From positions 1-42,196 of the forward strand of contig JAJVIH010000033.1 in the NCBI GenBank assembly GCA_022072125.1: a stretch of DNA of 42,196 nt, in the 5' to 3' direction. This document shows positions 1 through 8,700 of this stretch, in pieces. The DNA is from Myxococcota bacterium. Lineage in GTDB: Bacteria > Myxococcota > JAJVIH01. Position 1 is the first letter of the stretch. Each line of letters opens with the position of its first letter. Below the pieces are notes generated by a model that saw only the letters and a program-made list of their open reading frames with translations, was not told the DNA's origin and did not search any database. The position numbers and the translations under genes are program-made.

Positions 1-105
1 AACCGGCAGACATATTATCAGGCGCAGGTTGATCCCGCGGATGATCGCCTGAAAGAGACCCTGCGAACCCGCACCGGCCCCCGCGCGGACTACTGCAAGA
101 AGTAA
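1..105 (+). CDS. C-terminal end of an unidentified protein (partial)
   Basis: Frame 1 is open from the window edge to a TAA at 103-105 and gives 34 residues ending in ADYCKK. The piece is hydrophilic and charged and contains a single Cys near the end. No domain can be recognised from so short a tail. It runs in the same direction as the pseudokinase operon that begins 348 bases later, but the gap makes co-transcription uncertain. The reading frame is inferred from codon-like GC bias and the clean stop, so it could be a chance open frame. Confidence 0.5.
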   Translation, partial: NRQTYYQAQVDPADDRLKETLRTRTGPRADYCKK

Positions 106-453
106 TTTTCCCTGGGAAATGGCTCACTGGACTCCGGCGCCAGGGAGCAAACGGGATTTGTCTTTTCCGCGCCCAGGCGTATTCACATCTGAACCGGACC
201 TGGTTGCCCGGGATACATTCCGGCGAAGCAGCGCGGGGGGAGGTGAGGTTCAATACGGCGGGAGGAAGAGGCGCGGTACATCAGGGGGTCAATGGGAGCG
301 GTCAAATCCGCAAACCTGGCAGGATGCGATGCCGGTCCTATTGGCGGCTCCCCCTCAACGCATTCTTCATGCGGCTTTCTTGTGATACCGCCATTCCGGG
401 GGTATGGTTCAACCTGGGTTTAGCGTCACAGGGCTTGGCCACAGAGGAGCGCC
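106..453 (+). other. 348-base intergenic region upstream of the cell-wall operon
   Basis: No convincing gene is visible. The open frames here lack ribosome-binding sites and recognisable protein features. Two weak sigma70-like promoters can be read: TTGTCT (158-163), 16 bases, TATTCA (180-185); and TTGTGA (380-385), 17 bases, TATGGT (403-408). The second would give a leader of about 40 nt ahead of the ATG at 454. A GAGG just before GCGCCATG serves as the likely ribosome-binding site. Confidence 0.4.
380..408 (+). promoter_or_regulatory. Candidate sigma70 promoter for the pseudokinase/PBP operon
   Basis: TTGTGA and TATGGT are separated by 17 bases, each matching four of six consensus positions. 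They lie about 45 bases upstream of the ATG at 454. No better candidate is closer, but in GC-rich DNA a match of this quality can arise by chance. Confidence 0.3.
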
Positions 454-2640
454 ATGTTCTGCCCACAATGCGGAACTTCCCTGCAGGATAACGCACAGTT
501 TTGCCACCGCTGCGGGTTCGCCATCCAGGGCGCGCCGCCGCCCGGCTTCAATCCTGATGCGCCATGGGTCACCACCCAGACGCCGGCGCTGGCCGATCCC
601 CCCCCGGCCGCGACCGAACTGATCCGCCCCCAACCCATGCCCGGATCGCCCGCCGCGGCGGCCGCGGCCCCCGCCAGCCCCTCCCAACGGCCCCTGACTT
701 CCGCCGCCGGACGTCCCACCTCCGCGGGTCAGCCCGCCGCCGGAGCGAAAGCCCCGGGAGACGGCGATATCATCGGCGGCCGTTACAAGGTGCTGAAGGT
801 CCTCAATGGACGCGGCCGCGCCCGGGAACTGCAATGCCAGGACATCCAGCAGGGGGTGATCTGCGTTGTCAAATGGTTTTCGCCCAAACTGCTCGGCGGC
901 CCCGAGGTGCTGGAGCGGGCCAAACAACAACTGACCGCGCTGAAGGGGCTGCAACACGAGAATATCATCCGCGTGCTGGACGTGGGGGAGGAAAACCGGG
1001 CCCTCTTCCTGGTCATGGAATATTTCGATGGAACTCCCCTGTCGGTGTTCATCGAGGAGCGGCGGAAGCGCGGCGCGCGTTTCGCCGCGGATGAAGTCCT
1101 GCGCTACCTCGAACCGGTCTGCGCGGCGCTGGGCGCGGCCCATCCCAACCATCTGCACCTCAACTTGCATGCGGGACAGATCCTTGTGGGCAACAACGCG
1201 GAAATCCGCGTCATCGGTATCGGAATCACCCAGATCTTCGGTTTGCCGCCATCGTCCGAAGAGCCGTTGATCAACAGCTTTTACCGCGCTCCAGAGATGG
1301 CCCAGGGCGTCTCCCGCGCGGACACCCGCTCCGATATTTTTTCGCTGGCGGTGCTGACCCACGAGTTGCTGTCCATCTCGCCGGCGGCGGATTACTCCTC
1401 ACAACTCGCCGGACGGATTCCGGGAGTCAGCGCGGATGTGGATCAGGTGATCCGCATCGCCACCACCCCCGATGTCAAAGGCCGCTTCCAGACCGCCTCC
1501 GCCTTTCTCTCGGCGTTGAAGGCGGGTTTCTCCGCCCCCGGGCTCTCCACGCTGGAAACCGGCGGCCCCATGCGTCCGGCGACCAGACCTCAACTGGTGC
1601 GTCCCCTGGTGATGGTGGATCCCGACGCCCCGGAGGAAGACGAACGCCGTCAAAGCTTTCGCATGTACGCCCTGATGGGCGGCGGTTTTGCGCTGTTCAT
1701 CGGAATCATCTGGCTGGTCTATATGAAGTGGTTCCAGCCGGACCCGCATCCGCCAGTGGCCACGGTGGATATCCCGGAGATTGCGGCGGCGACCACGGCG
1801 GCCGCGGCGGTTCCCGATCCCGCCACCCTGGCCGCCAGCGTGCAGGAAGCCGACAGGACCCTGGCGCCGGACCGGCGGATCGAGGAAGGCCGTTCCGAGC
1901 GTTTCCCTCCCCTGAATGTCCGGCATGAAGACCTGACCCCCGCGCAACTGGATCTGCTGCTGGCGGAAGTGGAGACCTTCCTGAAGGAAGGTGAGCGATT
2001 CCGCAACGCCGATGACTGCACCGCCGCCATCCCCAAATACCAGCGGGTGCTGCAGGCGCGGCCGCGGGACAGCCGCGCCCTGTTTGGACTGGGGGACTGC
2101 TTCCGGCAGGCGAAAGACACCGCCCGCGCCATTCCCATGCTGGAAATGGCCCTGCGCGACAATCCCCGCGACGATGAAATCCGCTTCTCCGTGGCCAAGG
2201 CCTATCTGGCCGCCGGCCGGAACTCCGAGGCGGTCAACGAGTTCCGGAAGGTCGCCAAACTCAGCCCGAAGAATGTAAAGGCGTGGCATAACCTGGGGGT
2301 GGCGTACCAGAAATCGGGGGATATCGAACGGGCGATCTGGGCCTTCCAGAAGGCGCTGAAAACCGATCCCAAATTCACGGCGTCTTCCGCCGCCCTGGGC
2401 AAGGCGTACCTCAAGCAGAACAAACCCCGCGACGCAGCGAAGACGCTGGCCGCCGGACTCAAACACAACAAGATGCACGCGCCATCGCACCTGGCCCTGG
2501 GCGAAGCCTTCGACGCCATGGGCAAGACCGACTACGCGATCAAACAATACGAACGCTTCCTCAAACTCAAGCCGGATGATCCCGGGGCGGATCGCGTCCG
2601 GAACCGGATCACGGAGTTGCGGGGCGGCGGCGGCCAATGA
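454..2640 (+). CDS. Membrane-anchored pseudokinase with zinc ribbon and TPR repeats
   Basis: The 728-residue protein has four parts. A zinc ribbon (CPQCG and CHRCG, residues 3-21) is followed by a Pro/Ala linker, a protein-kinase-like domain (about 105-358) and one membrane helix (about 404-424). The C-terminal half (about 495-715) is a run of TPRs. The kinase fold keeps the beta3 lysine (VVKWF, K140), the RAPE motif (278-281) and SDIFSL. The catalytic HRD is HLN (235-237), the catalytic-loop Asn is replaced by Gln242, and DFG is GIG (255-257), so phosphotransfer is unlikely. I infer a signalling scaffold with cytoplasmic kinase-like and extracytoplasmic TPR parts. The start is supported by GAGG before the ATG and by the zinc ribbon beginning at residue 3. 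It overlaps the next gene by ATGA, so it heads the cell-wall operon. Confidence 0.85.
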   Translation: MFCPQCGTSLQDNAQFCHRCGFAIQGAPPPGFNPDAPWVTTQTPALADPPPAATELIRPQPMPGSPAAAAAAPASPSQRPLTSAAGRPTSAGQPAAGAKAPGDGDIIGGRYKVLKVLNGRGRARELQCQDIQQGVICVVKWFSPKLLGGPEVLERAKQQLTALKGLQHENIIRVLDVGEENRALFLVMEYFDGTPLSVFIEERRKRGARFAADEVLRYLEPVCAALGAAHPNHLHLNLHAGQILVGNNAEIRVIGIGITQIFGLPPSSEEPLINSFYRAPEMAQGVSRADTRSDIFSLAVLTHELLSISPAADYSSQLAGRIPGVSADVDQVIRIATTPDVKGRFQTASAFLSALKAGFSAPGLSTLETGGPMRPATRPQLVRPLVMVDPDAPEEDERRQSFRMYALMGGGFALFIGIIWLVYMKWFQPDPHPPVATVDIPEIAAATTAAAAVPDPATLAASVQEADRTLAPDRRIEEGRSERFPPLNVRHEDLTPAQLDLLLAEVETFLKEGERFRNADDCTAAIPKYQRVLQARPRDSRALFGLGDCFRQAKDTARAIPMLEMALRDNPRDDEIRFSVAKAYLAAGRNSEAVNEFRKVAKLSPKNVKAWHNLGVAYQKSGDIERAIWAFQKALKTDPKFTASSAALGKAYLKQNKPRDAAKTLAAGLKHNKMHAPSHLALGEAFDAMGKTDYAIKQYERFLKLKPDDPGADRVRNRITELRGGGGQ

Positions 2641-3656
2641 ATCCGCCCGCTCCGATCATTCGCCGCGCCATGGTGCTGGCGGCCGGCCTGGGAACACGTC
2701 TGCGCCCCATCACCCACCGGATTCCCAAACCCCTGCTGCCGTTTTTCGGCCGTCCCCTGATCGCCTGGACGCTGCGCTGGCTGGCCCGCTCCGGCGTGCG
2801 CGAGGTGGTGATCAACACCCATCACCTGGGCGATCAATTGCGGCGGACGCTGGGCGATGGCGCCGCATTCGGCCTGGGCGCCGTCTGGTCCGACGAACAG
2901 CCGGAAATCCTGGGAACCGGCGGCGGCGTGCGCAAGGCGCTGGAGCACTTCCGGAACGAGCCATTTTTCATCATCAATAGCGACACCCTGATTGACCTGG
3001 ATCTGCATCTGCTGGAGCAATGTCTTCTCCAGGGGGCGGCGGCGGCCATGGCGGTGAGGAGTGATCCGGATGCAAGCCGCTTTGGCGCGGTGTCCATCCG
3101 CGGGAAAAGGGTGCTGCGCATCCGCGGGGAAGGAATTTCCGGCGGCGATGCGGCGGAAGAAACCATGTTCACCGGCATCCATGCGGTGACGCCGGATTTT
3201 ATCCGCCGGCTCCCTGAACAGGGGCCGTCCTGCATCATCCGGCAGGCCTATATTCCGGCGCTGCGGGATAATGAAACCATCGCGGCGCTGAAGCATGACG
3301 GTTACTGGGCTGATTTGGGTTCGCCGGCCCGCGTGCTGGCGGCGGCGCGGGATATCCTGCACGGCGCCCGTCCCTTTGGGGAGAACTGGCCGGAGCAATT
3401 CGCCGCCCTCGCCGGCGGGCGCTGGATATCCGGCCGCGAAACGCCGGGCGTCATCCCGCCCTGCGCCATCGCTGGCGACGCGCGGATTGGCGAAGGCGCG
3501 ATCATCGGGCCGGATGTGGTCATCGAACCCGGGGTGATCGCCGGCGAGGATATCCGCGTACGCCGATCCATGTTGCTGGATGGAGCGCGCTGCCCCGATC
3601 ACGCCTCCCTGGACCACGCCATCCTGTACGGCGGCATGATGGTGAAGGCGGATTGA
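2637..3656 (+). CDS. Sugar-1-phosphate nucleotidyltransferase (MurU/ManC-like)
   Basis: This 339-residue cytoplasmic enzyme should transfer a nucleotide to a sugar 1-phosphate. The family signature AGLGTRLRP (about 16-24) is followed by a conserved KP at residue 31, LGTGGG (92-97) and the metal-binding Asp in NSD (116). The C-terminus (about 260-335) shows irregular hexapeptide repeats like the left-handed beta-helix tail of GDP-mannose or glucose-1-phosphate enzymes. MurU itself is about 225 residues and lacks this tail. The ATG overlaps the upstream stop as ATGA, with no strong Shine-Dalgarno, which suggests translational coupling. The kinase gene follows with no gap. With a kinase, an amidase-like protein and a PBP downstream, a role in MurNAc salvage is possible; GDP-mannose-type or other NDP-sugar synthesis cannot be excluded. 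Confidence 0.82.
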   Translation: MNPPAPIIRRAMVLAAGLGTRLRPITHRIPKPLLPFFGRPLIAWTLRWLARSGVREVVINTHHLGDQLRRTLGDGAAFGLGAVWSDEQPEILGTGGGVRKALEHFRNEPFFIINSDTLIDLDLHLLEQCLLQGAAAAMAVRSDPDASRFGAVSIRGKRVLRIRGEGISGGDAAEETMFTGIHAVTPDFIRRLPEQGPSCIIRQAYIPALRDNETIAALKHDGYWADLGSPARVLAAARDILHGARPFGENWPEQFAALAGGRWISGRETPGVIPPCAIAGDARIGEGAIIGPDVVIEPGVIAGEDIRVRRSMLLDGARCPDHASLDHAILYGGMMVKAD

Positions 3657-4631
3657 ATGGCGATTTATCAAACCCTCGGTTCCGCAACGATTCAGCGCTG
3701 CGCCATGGCGTTTGGCCTGGGTGAGGTGCTCTCGTCGCGCGGCGAGCCGGCGGGCTCCGTCCACACCATCTATGAAGTGGTGACGCCGCGCGGGCGCTTC
3801 GCGCTGCGATACGTCAACCAGCCGGATGAAACCTGGCTGGCGGCGCTGCGTTATGAGGCCGCGCTGATGGATCACCTGCAACAACAGGGGTTTCCCTGTC
3901 CGGCGGTCGCACACATGGCGGACGGCGATGTGCTCTGGATGATGGACAATGCGGCCATCCAGTTTTTTACCTGGCTGCCCGGCCGTCACGTGCTTTCACC
4001 TGATCTCACGCCCGATCTCTGCGATCAGGCTGCGTTTCAGATGGGACGCATGCACGTGCTGGGGCGCGGGCTGGACCTGCGCGGCCCCGATCTCTTTTCT
4101 CTCCAACAGGTGGACCAGTGGATCAACGAGCCGCTGTTCCGGACTTCGTTGCCAGAACGGCACTTCCTCGCCATCCGGCGCGCGTGCGACGAACTGCTGG
4201 CGCACGCACCGGCGGAGACTCCCGGGGGCGCCATTCACGCCGACCTCTTCCCCGATAACGTGCTATATGAAAACGGGCGGCTCACTGGAATCATTGATTT
4301 TGGAGCAGCCTGCACCGGACGTTTTATTGATGATCTCGCCACCTTCATCTCGTCGTGGGCGTGGCGGGCGGATCATCTGGACTGGGAGCGCACCCGGGCG
4401 ATCGCGTCTGGTTACCGGCGCGCGCGGATTCCGGCTCCGGAGGAGGCGGAGGAATTTTCATGGGCGTTCAGAAAAATGAGCCTGCGTTTCACCGTCACCC
4501 GCGTGCGTGATTTTCATATGAATCCGGCTCCGCCGGAGTCCCGGGTTCACAAGGATTACCTGGATTACCTGCGTTGCCTGACTTCCGCCCGCGAAAACGG
4601 CGAACGCATCGCCGCGCTGCTCCGGAACTGA
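3657..4631 (+). CDS. APH-fold kinase, homoserine kinase type II (ThrB)-like
   Basis: A 324-residue aminoglycoside-phosphotransferase-fold kinase. The catalytic loop HADLFPDN (194-201) and metal-binding DFG (214-216) are intact. The wording of this loop, and the C-terminal LRFTVTRVRDF segment, resemble type II homoserine kinases. Length fits that family (about 315-325). The ATG immediately follows the TGA of the nucleotidyltransferase, so the two are surely co-translated. That pairing is unexpected for threonine synthesis and recalls AmgK/MurU, where an APH-fold sugar kinase makes the 1-phosphate used by the nucleotidyltransferase. I therefore see the fold clearly but leave the substrate open between homoserine and an amino sugar such as MurNAc. 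No other threonine gene is in the window. Confidence 0.75.
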   Translation: MAIYQTLGSATIQRCAMAFGLGEVLSSRGEPAGSVHTIYEVVTPRGRFALRYVNQPDETWLAALRYEAALMDHLQQQGFPCPAVAHMADGDVLWMMDNAAIQFFTWLPGRHVLSPDLTPDLCDQAAFQMGRMHVLGRGLDLRGPDLFSLQQVDQWINEPLFRTSLPERHFLAIRRACDELLAHAPAETPGGAIHADLFPDNVLYENGRLTGIIDFGAACTGRFIDDLATFISSWAWRADHLDWERTRAIASGYRRARIPAPEEAEEFSWAFRKMSLRFTVTRVRDFHMNPAPPESRVHKDYLDYLRCLTSARENGERIAALLRN

Positions 4632-4747
4632 CCGGCAAGGCGTTTTCTCCGGTCCGGGGCAGCCTCTGTTCAACATGCGGTGCAGGAACGCCTGAACGCG
4701 GCCCCGCTTTCTCGCCAGCCCCGCCGGAGTGCGGTAAGGATTCCGCC

Positions 4748-5725
4748 ATGAAAGCGTGCTGGATGACAGCCGCCATGCTGGCGTGGATTGGCGGCCTTGC
4801 GGTCCCCGCGCTGGCGCTGGATGACGACGACCTGGCGGGCGCCACCACGGCGGGCGCCGCGGCCCCGGCCCGCTTCGCGCCGCCGCCGCGCATCACCGGA
4901 CCCCTGCCCTATTTCATGCGCGATGACGCGGCGATCGAACAGGACATCATCGCCATCACCCGCGCCAAACCGCGGCTGATTGACCGTTTCACCGAATACA
5001 GCGGGCGGCTCCGGCACACTCCATACCGGTTCAGTCCCATGGGCGAAGCCGCCGGGGTGGATCCGGACCCGCTATGGAATGTTCAGGAGACCGATTGCCT
5101 GGCGTTCGTGGAAACCGTGCTGGCGCTGGCCAATGCCAGCAGTCTCGCCGGGGCCAGGCAATTGCTGAACGATATCCGCTATTCCAACGGAAAGCCGGAA
5201 TTCGCTTCGCGCAACCATTTCATGGAGGCGCAGTGGATCCCCGCCAACATCAAAAAGGGATACGTGCGCGACATCACCCGGCAGATTGGCGGAGACCGGG
5301 TGATCTGGGCGTCCAAGAGCTACACCCGCGAGGCATGGGAGAAACGCCGCAATCCCCACTTGATCCCGCTGGAATGGGAGCAGGTTCCCCACGGCGTGGC
5401 CGGGATTCCGGTGATTCCGCTGGACGCCTTTCCGGAACTGCTTCCGCGAATTCCTCATGGCGCGATTGTGAGCATCGTGCGCGCCGATTACTATTCCATA
5501 CCCAATCGCATCAGCCATCTGGGCATCGTGGTGGCTGGACGGGAAAAAAACTCCCGGATTTTCCGTCACGCCACCAAGGTCTGGTGGAACCGGGTGATTG
5601 ACGCACCGATGGAGGCCTATATCGAACGGCTCAAAAAAACGCCCCAGTGGCCCGTAACCGGCCTGCACATCATGCTGCCGGTGGAGCGCGAGGCCGTATC
5701 CCCGGCCGCGCGGAAGACGCCATGA
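4748..5725 (+). CDS. DUF1460 / N-acetylmuramoyl-L-alanine amidase-like exported protein
   Basis: A 325-residue protein with a signal peptide (MKACWM start, hydrophobic core to ALALA near residue 23). The DUF1460 family, part of the NlpC/P60-like papain fold, is recognised from TDCLAFVET (C117 as likely nucleophile), the segment SRNHFMEAQWI, GYVRDIT, and SHLGIVV with H257 as likely catalytic His, then FRHAT. Members are associated with peptidoglycan amidase or endopeptidase activity. The open frame extends upstream to 4574, but the ATG at 4748 is preceded by TAAGGA at good spacing and starts the signal peptide, so I chose it. It ends in an ATGA overlap with the large PBP gene, which supports joint expression and a periplasmic cell-wall job. 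Confidence 0.82.
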   Translation: MKACWMTAAMLAWIGGLAVPALALDDDDLAGATTAGAAAPARFAPPPRITGPLPYFMRDDAAIEQDIIAITRAKPRLIDRFTEYSGRLRHTPYRFSPMGEAAGVDPDPLWNVQETDCLAFVETVLALANASSLAGARQLLNDIRYSNGKPEFASRNHFMEAQWIPANIKKGYVRDITRQIGGDRVIWASKSYTREAWEKRRNPHLIPLEWEQVPHGVAGIPVIPLDAFPELLPRIPHGAIVSIVRADYYSIPNRISHLGIVVAGREKNSRIFRHATKVWWNRVIDAPMEAYIERLKKTPQWPVTGLHIMLPVEREAVSPAARKTP

Positions 5726-8700
5726 GCGGTCCGGGCGATCACAAGGATACCCCGCCGGATGGAACGCCGGGTGTTTTCAGGCCGGCAGGGCCCGCCCAGG
5801 CGCCGGATACGATCCCGCAATCGCAATATGAGCGCATGGCCGCGCCCGGCGGAACATCACCGGAACACAACGCCCCAGCGGAGACCGCCCCGGCCGGACA
5901 GGAGCAGCCGCGGCGTCCGGATCCGCTGGCCGCCATTTCACCGGCTGAGGATCGCGGCCTTGACGCGCCGGACCTGAGCATCCCGCTCCATGAAAGCGAT
6001 CCGGAAGCGCCCCGCGCCGCGGCGAAGCCCGGGGGAACCACCCGTGATGGCCCGGCCTCGCCCCGGATCGAGCCGGACGAAGCAGGCAAAGGCGCGGACA
6101 CGGACCGTTCGCGGGAATCCGGCGCGGCGCCGCAAGACCATGACAACAGTTCCTTTCTTCAACGGATGGCAGGTGTGATGGCCCGCCGGAAAAAATCCAG
6201 CGGCGGCGGAAGCAACGGCTCCGCGCCGCCCGCGAAATGGAAAAAATGGCTGATTGCGCTCGCGATCCTCGCGGCGGCGCCATTCGCCGCATTCCATGGC
6301 TTCCTGTGGTGGCTGCGCAACGCCGAACCGGGCGAGCACCTGAAACGCGAGAATATCATCGCGTCCATGAGCACGGAGACGCCGATTTACTATGATACCG
6401 GGGGCGAGTCCCCCAATCGGGTGCTGGGCGTGCTCTTCGACAACCAGCACCGCATCTACACGCCCATCGGCCAAATTCCGGACGCCTGCAAGAATGCGCT
6501 CATCGCCGCGGAGGACGCAGGCTTTCGCGAGCATGACGGCTTCAGCCCGGGCGGCGTCGCGCGGGCGATGTGGCAGAATATCCGGGCGGGCGCGGTCATT
6601 GCGGGCGGCTCCACGCTTACCCAGCAGACCGCCAAGAATATCTTCAACCGCAAGGACCGGACGCTGGGCTCCAAATTCACCGAACTCCGGAACGCCCTGC
6701 AACTGGAAAAACTCTACTCGAAGGATGACATCCTCGAATTTTATTTCAACCAGTTTTACGTCAACAGCAACGGACGGGGAATCGGCGTCGCGGCGCGCTA
6801 TTTCTTCAACAAGGAAGTCCGGGATTTGAGCCTGCACGAATGCGCCTTCATCGCGGGATCGGTCAAGGGACCCAACCTGTACAATCCGCTCATGCATCCG
6901 CCGGGCGACAAACGAGACGCCGCCCAGGCGCGCGCCACCCGCCGCGTCAACTACGTAATGGACCGGATGTTGGCCCTCGGGATGGTGGATCAACCCACCC
7001 ATGCCGCCATCTGGAACAAGCCGCCGCCCTTCAACGAAGGAAAATTCCAGTATGAACGCAATGTGCTGGTGGACGCGGTCGCCGCGGAACTGACCCGCCC
7101 GGTCTTCCAGGAAATTCTCGACGCAAAGGGGATTGACAATCCGGCGACGGCCGGACTGGAGATCGTCACCTCGATCAAACATGACTGGCAACTGGCGGCC
7201 ACTTACGGGCTGCGGCACCACCTGACGGAAGTCAGCGTCAAGCTGGAGAAACGCGGTATCGGGGCGTTCATCACGCCAGCGGAGAAGGCCACGCCCCTTG
7301 ACCCCCACGAGGTGGAGGAAAAACAGTTCCTTCATGGCAAGGTCATCCACGCCATGGGCGGAACCAGCCCGGAGGATGACGCCGCCATGCGGCAGCGGCT
7401 CGGTCTCCCGCCTTCGCTGGGCCTGCGGGAAATCCGCCGCCGCCAGTGGGGCTACTACAGCGCCGCCGCCGATCCGGCGAAGGAGCCCGCGAAGTTCATC
7501 AAGCGCGAGGAGCGGGCGCTGTTGTGGAAGCAGGACCAGCGCCGCCACCTGAAACGCCAGTTGACGGTCTCGCTGGGTCCCAAAGTGGCGGCCATTGTGG
7601 ACGACGCCGCGCTCGCCCGCGTGGCGGAGCGCCTGATGGAAGCGCAGGCGGGAGCCAACTGGCCCAAGGCCGAGTTTTTTGACCGGCAGGAGTTGATTGA
7701 CGCCCTGGGGCCGGGAACCGGGGTTTATCTCAGCATCCGTTCATGTACGCCGGGTCCGCCAGAACCGCCCAAGGGCCTGACCAACAAGGGGGGGCCCTTG
7801 CCCAAGGCCCCGCCCAAACCCGCGAAGAAGACGGTCAGGGGCAAGGCTCCGCAGCCTGAGCCCGAACCGCCGCCCAGGGCCCCGCGCGAGGCCGATCTGG
7901 ACGCTGACTGGCCCAATTTTGAGACCATCGAGAAGACCTGCCAGGCGGATCTGGAAGCGCGCGGCGATCTGGAAGGCGCGGTCATCGTGCTCGAAAAGGG
8001 GTTGATCCGCGCGATGGTGGGCGGCGAAGACAACACCAACTTCAACCGGGCCACGGTGGCCTTGCGGCAGTTCGGCTCCACCTTCAAACCGCTGGTGTAT
8101 TACGCCGCGTCGCTGCTCAAATGGAGCCACCTGGACACCCTGTTCAACGAGCGCGAGGTGTTTGTATTCCGCAACAAACCCTATTTTCCAAGACCGGACC
8201 ACGGTGGAGCGCCGCCATTCCCCTCCATGGTCTGGGCGGCGGCCAAATCGGAAAACCTCGCGAGCGTATGGCTGCTGTACCACCTGACCGATCGCCTCGG
8301 CGACGACGAATTCTGGCGCGCCGCCGAACACGTGGGTCTGGCCCAGCTTCCCGGAGAAAGCGGCGAGGACTGGTTCAAGCGGCTCCGCGACAAACACGAA
8401 ATCTCGGCGTCCGGCGCCTCTTTCGCCGAAGGCCTCTTCGCCATCGCCCGCCGCCGGATCGCCGATGAATTGCCCTGGGAAACGATCTCCATCCATGAAA
8501 AGGAGATTCTCCCGCGCATTCATTATGGAGAGAACTTCGACCGCATCTTCGCAAAGGCCAAACCGGACCGGAAGGAGCAGGCGGTGCGCACGCAAATCGC
8601 CGCCCGGTCCTTTCTGCGGCTGGAGAAGCTGGAGGCCGCGCTGGAGCGGAAGCTGCAGCCGCTTGCCGGAACGCCCGGCGAGGAGATCGCGCCCCCGGCG

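Noticed and set aside
119-491. Short plus-strand open frames in the 106-453 gap
   Set aside because: No ribosome-binding site, no domain and mixed low-complexity composition; the second runs into the pseudokinase start.
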